Source: Sinohyriopsis cumingii (taxonomy: Eukaryota > Mollusca > Bivalvia > Unionida > Unionidae). Taken from it: a DNA stretch of 64,000 nucleotides. The stretch covers positions 140,057,751-140,121,750 of the forward strand of contig CM068827.1 of the NCBI GenBank assembly GCA_028554795.2, written 5' to 3'. Shown one piece after another: positions 42,201-54,200 of the stretch. The position numbers were made by a program, and so were the translations under genes. The notes beneath the pieces were generated by a model. The model was given only the letters and a program-made list of their open reading frames with translations, did not search any database and was not told where the DNA came from. The first letter of the stretch is position 1; each line of letters starts with the position of its first letter.

Positions 42201-45200
42201 CATTGATATATAATACACTCAGTGTCCATTACTCAGTGTCCATCATGACGTTGCATTGTTATATGACATTGGTACACTCAGTGTCAGTCATGACATTGTA
42301 TTGTTATATAACATTGATATATAATACACTCATTGTCCATCATGACATTGTATTGTTATATAACATTGATACATAATACACTCAGTGTCAGTCATGACAT
42401 TGCATTGTTCATAACATTGATATATTATACACTCATTGTCCATCATGACATTGCATTGTTATATAATATTGATATATAATACACTCAGTGTCCATCATGA
42501 CATTACATTGTTATATAACATTGGTACATAATACACTCAGTGTCAGTCATGACATTGCATTGTTATATAACATTGATACATAATACACTCAGTGTCTATC
42601 ATGACACTGCATTGTTATATAGCATTGATACATAATACACTCATTGTCCATCATGACATTGCATTGTTATATAACATTGATACATAATACACTCAGTGTC
42701 TATCATGACATTGCATTGTTATATAAGATTGATATATAATGCACTCAGTGTCCATCATGACATTGCATTGTTATATAACATTGATACATAATACACTCAG
42801 TGTCCATCATGACATTGTATTGTTATATAACATTGATATATAATACACTCAGTGTCCATCATGACATTGTATTGTTATATAACATTGATATATAATACAC
42901 TCAGTGTCCATTACTCAGTGTCCATCATGACGTTGCATTGTTATATGACATTGATACACTCAGTGTCAGTCATGACATTGCATTATTATATAACATTGAT
43001 ACATAATACACTCAGTGTGTATCATGACATTGCATTGTTATATACGATTGATACATAATACACTCACTGTCCATCATGACATTGTATTATTATATAACAT
43101 TGGTACATAATACACTCAGTGTCCATCATGACATTGTATTGTTATATAACATTGATATATAATACACTCAGTGTCCATCATGACATTGTATTGTTATATA
43201 ACATTGATATATAATACACTCAGCGTTCATCATGACATTGTATTGTTATATAACATTGATACATAATACACTCAGCGTTCATCATGACATTGTATTGTTA
43301 TATAACATTGATATATAATACACTCAGCGTTCATCATGACATTGTATTCTTATATAACATTGATATATAATACACTCAGCGTTCATCATGACATTGTATT
43401 GTTATATAACATTGATACATAATACACTCAGTGTTCATCATGACATTACATTGTTATATAACATTGATATATAATACACTCAGTGTTCATCATGACATTA
43501 CATTGTTAAATAACATTGATATATAATACACTCAGTGTCCATTACTCAGTGTTCATCATGACATTACATTGTTATATAACATTGATATATAATACACGCA
43601 GTGTCCATTACTCAGCGTTCATCATGACATTGTATTATTATATAACATTGATACATAATACACTCAGTGTCCATCATGACATTGTATTGTTATATAACAT
43701 TGATATATAATACACTCAGTGTCCATCATGACATTGTATTGTTATATAACATTGATACATAATACACTCAGTGTCCATCATGACATTGTATTGTTATATA
43801 ACATTGATATATAATACACTCATTGTCCATCATGACATTGCATTGTTATATAGCATTGATATATAATACACTCAGTGTCCATCATGACATTGTATTGTTA
43901 TATAACATTGATATATAATACACTCAGTGTCCATCATGACATTGTATTGTTATATAACATTGATACATAATACACTCAGTGTCCATCATGACATTGTATT
44001 GTTATATAACATTGATATATAATACACTCAGTGTCCATCATGACATTGTATTATTATATAACATTGATACATAATACACTCAGTGTCCATCATGACATTG
44101 TATTGTTATATAACATTGATATATAATACACTCAGTGTCCATCATGACATTGTATTGTTATATAACATTGATACATAATACACTCAGTGTCCATCATGAC
44201 ATTGTATTGTTATATAACATTGATATATAATACACTCAGTGTCCATCATGACATTGTATTGTTATATAACATTGATACATAATACACTCAGTGTCCATCA
44301 TGACATTGTATTGTTATATAACATTGATACATAATACACTCAGTGTCCATCATGACATTGTATTGTTATATAGCATTGATATATAATACACTCAGTGTCC
44401 ATCATGACATTGTATTGTTATATAACATTGATAGATAATACACTCAGTGTCCATCATGACATTGTATTGTTATATAGCATTGATATATAATACACTCAGT
44501 GTCCATCATGACATTGTATTGTTATATAACATTGATATATAATACACTCAGTGTCCATCATGACATTGTATTGTTATATAACATTGATACATAATACACT
44601 CAGTGTCCATCATGACATTGTATTGTTATATAACATTGATATATAATACACTCAGTGTCCATCATGACATTGTATTATTATATAACATTGATACATAATA
44701 CACTCAGTGTCCATCATGACATTGTATTGTTATATAACATTGATATATAATACACTCAGTGTCCATCATGACATTGTATTGTTATATAACATTGATACAT
44801 AATACACTCAGTGTCCATCATGACATTGTATTGTTATATAACATTGATATATAATACACTCAGTGTCCATCATGACATTGTATTATTATATAACATTGAT
44901 ACATAATACACTCAGTGTCCATCATGACATTGTATTGTTATATAACATTGATATATAATACACTCAGTGTCCATCATGACATTGTATTGTTATATAACAT
45001 TGATATATAATACACTCAGTGTCCATCATGACATTGTATTGTTATATAACATTGATATATAATACACTCAGTGTTCATCATGACATTACATTGTTATATA
45101 ACATTGATATATAATACACTCAGTGTCCATTACTCAGTGTTCATCATGACATTACATTGTTATATAACATTGATATATAATACACGCAGTGTCCATTACT

Positions 45201-48200
45201 CAGCGTTCATCATGACATTGTATTGTTATATAACATTCATATATAATACACTCAGTGTCCATCATGACATTGTATTGTTATATAACATTGATATATAATA
45301 CACTCAGTGTCCATCATGACATTGTATTGTTATATAACATTGATATATAATACACTCAGTGTCCATCATGACATTGTATTGTTATATAACTGATATATAC
45401 TATATTTCATGTAATATTTTGTACAAAAAAATATGTAAAATAAATAATTGTCATATTGTGGTAATGACCATGTATGAAAAGTAAAGAGATCATGATCTAC
45501 AGAACACATGACACTCGACAACGTACAGAACTTATGTACAAATCTGGTCTCATTCTGCTCTCAAATCAAGAATCTGTTTTCTAATGAGAGAGAGAGAATA
45601 ATCGTTATTGTTCAGTTACCTGTCAGTTGTGTTATTTCTTATGTAAACTATACAAAGGCACTGCTCTGGTGGCCTAGTGCATAGAGTGTCCGCCTTGGAA
45701 GTGGGAGGTCGTGGGTTCATGAGTCATGCCAAAGACTTACAAAAATGGTACTAACTTACAAAAATGGTACTAACAGATGCCTTGCTTGGCACTCAGCATT
45801 AAGAGGTTAGTGTTAGGACTGGTCGGCCTGGTGTCAGGATAATATGACTGGGTGAGACATCATGCTACATGTCTATGGCATGTTGCCCCAATGCTAGACA
45901 TCACTATATACTGCCACACTGCAGACATTGATATATAATACACTCAGTGTCCATCATGACATTGCATCGTTACATAACTGATATATAATACACTCAGTTT
46001 CCATCACGACATTGCATTGTTACATAACTGATATATATAATACACTCAGTTTCCTCCATGACATTGCATTGTTACATAACATTTATGTATGCTACACTCA
46101 TTGTCCATGCACGATTACAGCTAATGTTTGAGTGGTTGCTGCCACCTTGTCTGAACTTCGTGGGGAAGTACTGTAAACACCTTTTGACCTGTCACCCCAT
46201 GCACCTGACTGTCAGTATGCTGAGATTATATTCCTGTCTCCTTGAGGATGTCAAGTGAGTGGTTCTTTTCGATAATTTTGTTTATTTTACCTCATGAAAG
46301 TAATAGTGTCAGTGATTGGTGCATATAATGTCTCTGTCAGGGAACAAAAAAAGATAGGTTTCCTTCATATAGTTTTGTCTCCATCATGTAATTGAGTATG
46401 ACAGGATTTTATCTTCTTCATGTGACACGTTTCCCAGTCTTGATTGATTCATTACAATAAACAATTAATGCCCTTGTTTTGGGGGTAGATATGAAAATTT
46501 GTTCACCCTCATGGTACATGACTTGCCTTGAGTGAACAAATCTTCATATTTCACTCTTACAAGGGCAGTAAATGCGTATTGTTAAATAATATTCCAATTC
46601 TTTTTGTCATAACCTATGTCCTAAAATTGTTTTTGACCCTGACGTGATACATAGAAATATCATTAGCAACATCTTTTAGTGGTTCAAACGTATATATAGT
46701 TGTGTCATAAATTTAATTTCTGGTTTTTAATTTGACATTAAATCTATTGAATAATACAATATTTGTCATAATGGCAAGCAGCTCTCAGCATATGTTGAAT
46801 TTGAAGTTGTTTTTTAAATGTTATATCACATTTGTTCCTTTATTTCTGTCAGCATCATACCCTTCCTCTGCCAAGGAGTCCTATATTTACAGCTTGTTGT
46901 TGTTGTTGGTATTATTATTGTTCAAAAAGCATCACAAATGGTATTCAATACTACAAAGTAAAAAAAATGGTACTCTGTACCGAAAAATTTATCTCTCCAA
47001 ACATACAGAAAATGGTTAAGGAGAGCTCTTTGTACATGTGCCTCAGTAAGTTTATACCATTCTTATAACCACTAATGTACACACTATGCTTTCTAAATGT
47101 CAAAAGTTCACAGCTTCTGTTATGTAAATATTCGATACCTGCGAAGAGCAGCCAGAAGTAGGAATAACTCTTCAGGGTTACCTCCCTTGAGCATGCGCAT
47201 GCTGCTATTGTTTTCATCTTATTTTGCAATCACACAGTACAATTTGTTTTGGTAATAATGATGAATTATCCTTCAGGAGAAAAAAGAAAATTTTTAAATA
47301 AAATTTTGAAAATAAATTTATTGACTGGAAATAAGCTGAGAGGATGATGGCTCTACTTATTTGACAACAATAGAGCTTTAACATTGAGGGATTGACTTTT
47401 TGAGGGCGAGTTGAATGCATACCATCCACATGAATGGGGAAAAGTGTTGTATGGAACTATCAGAGTGTGTGCTGTTTTTAACCATTAAAGATCATGGTTC
47501 AGTATGAAATGTAACTGATAACTTTATCTGATTTTACATGTTACTGATTTCAGAAATGAAAAATTGCAAATAAAAACATAAGATGGATTTATTTTATAAT
47601 ATCTGAATGTGAAACATTTAATATGATGGCAGGAAAATTGGTGATGAAGATGATGAGGAAGATATTTTTGAAGAGGAGTTGGTTGAAGTTGAAGAAGGAA
47701 TTACCCCTCCACCTCAGAGTGTCACAGACCAAAAAATCATAGAGGAACGAACCAACATGATTATCAGCTATTTTTTCTTCTCCATGGTTTGGTCTGTAGG
47801 TGCCACACTTGACTCCACCTCAAGAATAAAATTTGACGAGTTTTTCAGGAATTTATGTGATGCAGATGGAACTACAGCGAAATCGAATCAGAAGTAAGTA
47901 AAACCCAAACAACTCGTATGATTTTGCCATAGGTCTTATGAAACCCAAACAACTCATATGAATTTGCCGTAAGTCTTATAAAACCCAAACAAGCAATCTT
48001 GTCATACATGCATGTGCATGATTTCAGGAAACTTTCAGATATATTTTGGAAATTCTTTATTTACTTCCATATAATACAGATGCAGCTGATGATATCATCT
48101 TAGATCTGCCGTTGCACAACGTGCTGGCAAAATTAATGTCAGATGTACTTTTTTTCACTTTAAATTTAAAGCGAACAGTGTAGACTTGGATCTTCCAGCA

Positions 48201-51200
48201 CATTATGGGATAGCAGCTCTGGGTCTAACCTTTTATCAGTAAAATGCCTATGTTTATGCAGTAAAGATGGTATAGTCTACTCGCATTAATCAGATTTCTT
48301 TTATTCAGATTCACTTTATGGTAGATATTAAAAACAGTTCATGAGCAGGTTTTACAGAATAAATAAAATTTACAAATATGATTTTTAGCCTTAAAGTTGT
48401 TAATGATAAATCATCACATAGACAAGCAAGTTATTAAATTGATTATTTATCTCTATTAATGATGACTTTTAGTCAAGCATGCAGTGAGGGGTATGGTATT
48501 GTGTTGTGTGTTACATGCTTTTGATGTTTTGTTAACCACTCTTATTATGTAAGATTTGCAAGTCTTAAAACAATTTTGCTTTCAGTTTGGAAAAATAAAA
48601 AAGGTTGTGGTACATTTTTTATTGGTTACTTATTCTTTGGTAAGCAAATAATTACAAAATTTATTAATTTTAACAGTTTTAGCTTGTTCTCAAGTACAAA
48701 ATTTTACGTCAAAATATGTTCTAAAATAAAAGTAGATGAAAATATAAATGATAATTATATGCACACAATAAGGAGTTGCATGTTATGTTATGATGTCCAT
48801 CTGTCTGTTTGCCTGTTGCCAAGTTGGTTTCTGTGCAGTAATTTGAGTTGTTCACCATCTACAATTATCACATTTTGTGAGTGGCTTGTACTTGGAATAA
48901 GGAAGAGCCCTTTCGATGTTCTGGTGAGAAGGTCAGAGGTCAAGTTCACTGTCTGAAACAAGCAAAATAGTTTGTGCATAATAACTCGAGTTGTCCACAA
49001 TCTACAGTTACTGAACTTTGTGGACAGGTTGATATTGGGTTATTGAAGAATCCTAGGATTAATAGTTCAAAGATCAGGGTCGTTGTGACTGAAAGACCAA
49101 AAAGATTTCCACACAATCATATTCCACATCACAGACCTGGATCAAATTTTGTGGATGGTTTTAGCTTCAGGTAATTAATAAGTATATTTACTGTTTGGAC
49201 AAATATCAAGGTCACTGACTGAAAGAAAAATGCCATCTGCACAGATTTAAGGTATCAACCATGTACCTCCATCAGAGTTTGTGACTGACTTGAATTGAAT
49301 ACAAAAGAAGCCTATTTATTTTTTGGTTAAAGGTCAAAGCCATTGAGGCTGAAAGATTGTTTTTGCATAAATAATTTAGTTCTAGGCTATGCAACATGAT
49401 GTGGGAGTTGGTTGTTGCCCAAAGAAAAATGGGTTTTGCATCACAACATTTGTTCTGGAGTAATTTCATTGACCAAACATTGTAGATGACTTGCACTTAA
49501 GGTAATAAAGAAACCTTTAAATTTTGGGATACAGACATCAGAGGTCAAAATCATGATAAGTCTAGTGAAAAATTAATGTTGATGCAAATTTAATTTAAAA
49601 CCTCATACACTGACCAAAGGAGACCCATTGACCATGTCATTGAGACCCATTGGTCAGTGATTTCTGAAGTCAGCCCTACCAGACTTAAGCCTATTAAACT
49701 CTGGACAGGTGTATAATGTACCTCTTGTAATGGGTTGATGTGATTCAAATAAGTATAGACAATACAGGTATTCACAACTTACCTTCTTAATTTATATGAC
49801 CTATAATGTTTAATCTCACATTTGCCATGTTTAATTGTCCAGGGGAGAGAACCACCCAAGGTAAGATATGCAATGTTGCTTCAGAAGCTGGAAAGAGGTG
49901 TTAAGTGTAGATGAAATCTTATCTCCCTCTTAGTTTTTAGTCCTAAACCTTTTGATGCTCTTCAGTCAATGCATTTAAACCAGTGTCATACATTATAGAA
50001 CTAAAGTGTCCAATGTCATTTTTATTTCTGAAAGGTAGGTGTACAAGTTTTAAGTATGCACTAAAGAATACAAATTATGTGGCAAATATCAGTCCAGCAA
50101 ATGATCATGTGCATCAGGGACTTATTAGGATAATTCTATAAAACAATGACAACAAAAACAGAGCAAAAATAGTTTTTCAAGTAGCCTAAGCTATTTTGAC
50201 TATCACTGAGCCTTTGTTAGAGTGAAAATTGCTAAACAGAGACAAACAATAAACACAGAAGAAAATGTTCAGTATACATCTTTACATAATTATGAATCTA
50301 TTAGATGTATTATTTCAGAAATATGGATATCGTGGCTAGAAGATGCAAAAACATATGAACACATGATTGAGACAATGAAAAGCAAAATATTGAATATAAA
50401 TGGTCAAGACAAATCATTCAAAATGGAGAATGCAATTTATCTCATCACATGTAGGATTTGGGGCTTTCATATGTTCAATACACTGAACAACTAAACAAAA
50501 ACAATCAGCAATCTGATTGGATGACAAAGACATTGGACAGATGTCTATTGGTTGAACACTAATCTTCACTGGTCATCTGTCATTGACATTATACCAACTG
50601 CAACTGTCTACAACCAAAACTGGAGTACTGAAACCAGGAAAGAAATGGAATCTTACTGGATATGCCATCTAAGAACACTGAAACCAAGCAGCCTCAACCA
50701 AGAAGACTCCATACAGGCACTCAAATACAAAAAAGTAAATAAAATCATCATCAGATTTGAGCCCATATTTTTCAAACTCGTAGTTGGTTCATTTAGTTTG
50801 TGAGTCATTCACTTACCTATAATTACTACTTTTATGGGGCTTTTTGGTATTAGTATTATTTTTGTGGTTATTGTTAATAAGAGACAACAAATTACTTGGG
50901 ATATAATGTATGGCTACATCGCATTATATCAAGAACTACATGGCCCTTTTGTTCCTCCATATTTAGATCAAAACCAACATGATTGCCATTTTATCAAACC
51001 AAAAAGGCATGATATCCACAATTTTGAAATAATGCTTCTGTTAGATCAGTATTATTGTAAAGTTATATATTCAAAGTTTTCTTTAGTGCTTATTGTTGGC
51101 GCTGTTTTGTATTTTCATCTGACCAATAAGCATTGAGAGTTGAAAGTGCTGTTTGAAAAACTAGCTTTGCTCTGTTTGTTGTCAAATTTATAAAGTTGTG

Positions 51201-54200
51201 TGTGTGCGTGTGCATGTATGTGTACATGTGTGTGTGTGTTACATTGACCCTATGTTCACTACAGAGCTTCAACGGAACATCCTGATTTAATTCTAAATAT
51301 TTTCTCAATTTGATGCAATAAAGACTTTCCAAACTGCTTTCTAAGGATCAAGTCGCCTTAAGAGGCCTAGCCCAACTGTAAAATGTCTCAGCTTTTTTAC
51401 TTGGGTATGGTTTTGTAAATATTTTTAATGTAAAATGATACACTGCCTTAAAACAGGCTATTCATTGTGAGTTGCAACATGAAACAAGAAGAAATTTTGA
51501 ATCAAGTATGTATTCAAGTTGAGAAGGTTAATGAAAGTGCGACATGTGATAGTTTAACTGGTATCTGTGTACGAACAAAACATTTGAATTCCCATCGACC
51601 TTAATGTTATGGTTTTGCTAAACTGCTTTACTTTTATGGTAAGATGCAAGGGATACTTACATCCAATACGTAATGATTTCAGGAGAAAACATTTGAAATA
51701 ATAAAAATGATATGATGTGCAGCTTGTTTTTGAAATGCCCATGTAGGTGCCAGGAAACAAAATCTGGCATGGTGAGATATCACCATTTAGATTCAATTGT
51801 ACCAGTGCAGTGACAGTGATAAAATGTGAATAGTTGTAGGATCACCTCTTCTAATATGTAAATTTAGCCAGTCCTTATCTTCTGATTTAAACAATTTATC
51901 ACTAATTGGGTGTAATTTTGTCACTATTATTATTATTATTTGTCACTAATTGGGTGTAATTTTTGTCCTCCAATCACTGACAGTCATTCTTTAAAATATG
52001 GCATGTAATATTCCACCACACAGAGACTGGTTCAGTGGAACAATATTAAGATGTCAGAAAAGGACAAGGTACTGTAGTCATTAAACTGCCATTGCACTCA
52101 AAGCTCAATACTCATAGATCTTTCTTCACTCTTTTGACAGGAAAGAATTGTGCATGCAGATAAACATGAGTGAACAGTATTAAGAAAATTATGACTTTGT
52201 TGTAACATTTTGTCTTTATTTAGGAGTAAAGTAAAGTAAAACATTTGGAAGCACATGTTGACATCTTGTTTTCAGGATATTTCTTATCTTTGGGCCAAAC
52301 GAGCAATAATGGTCTCACTTAGTTCATCGATAAGTTTTCACGTATTTCTTATATTGAATTTATGACCGGGTGAACCTTGTGACACACCTTAACCAAATGC
52401 AGTAGAATTGGCTTACTTGAACAGTCTTGGATTGGATTGCTTGAACTTGTTTGAATATTTGACAGAATGTTTATAATCATATTAAATACATTGATGCACT
52501 AAAGAACTCTCCAACTAATTTGTTAATACCATTTGGTGTCAAAGAGTATATTGTGATATTTGAAATTGGAATTTGGTATTATGTCTTACTACAGTCATTT
52601 TGAAATTGTCTTCAAGTAATCTTCTGAAGATTTTGGCATTGTTTTAGATGCATTTATTTAAAAAATAGTTTTCAGTTGTGGTTTTTTTTCTTCAAATTTA
52701 ACTCCACATATATACACGTATGTCAAGGTACTTAAAATCATGAATATTTTAATCAAATGAATTTAAGGAAAATTCTTTTGTGTGTATCAAAGTTTCTAAA
52801 TGATAAATTAAGAATAACATTAAATGATCATATCATATTGTGCTTTAGTTAAATATGACTTTTTTTCTATATCCTTGATTTCAGTGGGCTTAAATTTGAT
52901 TTTTTTTCTATTTCTTTGAAATCAGTGGGCTTAAATTTTATTCTTTTTCTATGTCCTTAATATTGATGGACTTGATTTTCAGATATATGTCTCTTTGTTG
53001 ACAACAGAGCTTACAGAAAATGTTCAATTAATGTGGTGATGGTTAACCATTAGATTTGCAGTTCTAATCAGATTTACCTAATCAGAATTCTTCTAATAAA
53101 AGAATTTATGATTTCCTTTATTACAATTACTAATTATAAATTATTCATTTGCACATGAAAAAATATTTTTTGTTCAAAGTATGTGAAATAATGTATAAAA
53201 AATTTATTATCATTTTGGGAAAGAGATGGCATATGAATTTGATTATAATATGATTGTGGCATGGTTCTGAAATATGTAATATTTAAATACATGTAAGTGT
53301 ATTTTTCTCGTACAAGAAACAGTGTATAAAATGTTTATTATCATTTTGGGGAACAGTTCATGTATGAATTTTAATATAATACAATCGTGGTGTAGCTTCT
53401 GAAATTTAATAATTTCACCAGGTTCTTGAAGTGTTATGCCAAAATAAACATTATAGGAAAAGTTACTTATTACTGATCCATGAGTAAAGCCAGTAAGACG
53501 TTTTTTTGATTGTCTTCAATTAATTCTGTATACAATCGTTGCTCAAACAATAGCCAACATGTGTTTCTTCTTTAACTCCAAACACAACCAAACAGCAGAC
53601 AATGCAGTGGTCGATAAAAGATTCTCACAGTTTGATAAACATAAAAAATTTAAAGCCACCAACATGTTTGCTGGGCTTTCTGGTGTTATTAGATGCAAGT
53701 AAATAATATCCGCTTTATTAGCTGGAAATTAAAAGGTTATGAAATTGTACATGTGTTCAGCTTAAAAAAATGCATAAGTGACTCTTGACCATTGCAGACC
53801 TATACTGCACTTAGTTCTCGGGTTTTACATGTGCATGGTGTTTGCTTATGAACTCGTTATTAATTTCCAATTTTTTTAACAAATATTTTACCATTATGGA
53901 AGGGGCCCCAAGTGGCCGAGTGGTCTAAAGCGCTGTCCGTTACGGATCACTGCCATCTCACCTCTGTCTGCGTGGGTTCGAGTCTAGGATTCGGACAATG
54001 TGGGTATGTGAGAAAGCTTGCCAGTAGTTTCTCGAGGGTCGGTGGTTCTTTCCCAGATTCTTCCTCCACCATTAATACTGGCCGCCATGTATAGCCTATC
54101 GTGTGCTGGAAAATGGCGTTAAACTCTACAACAACAACAACAACCATTATGGAAAATCAAGTTCACAAACGCAAGTCATTCTCTGCACTTTGTGTAATGA

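Larger units (their letters stand above)
39743..46120 (+). other. Intron 17
   Basis: A 6.4-kb phase 0 intron dominated by a 52-bp satellite (40490-45395) and its flanking remnant (45924-46110), with a SINE between. 39743-40489 has no recognised feature. 45400-45655 is AT-rich with a short GA run near 45587. Confidence 0.92.

Noticed and set aside
41903-45298. Several identical 64-75-codon ORFs in the intron 17 array
   Set aside because: They are satellite by-products; their near-identity reflects higher-order repeats.
40490-45395. CRISPR-like array
   Set aside because: There are no unique spacers between repeats, the whole 52-bp unit repeats head to tail, and the setting is a eukaryotic intron.
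48576-48956. 126-codon ORF in intron 19
   Set aside because: Its second half lies in a degenerate AGGTCA-type repeat, the composition is AT-driven and there is no recognised domain.
53912-53994. Functional tRNA-Ser or tRNA-Leu gene
   Set aside because: The A- and B-boxes are present, but the acceptor stem does not pair and the sequence continues into a SINE body with a CAA tail and target duplication.
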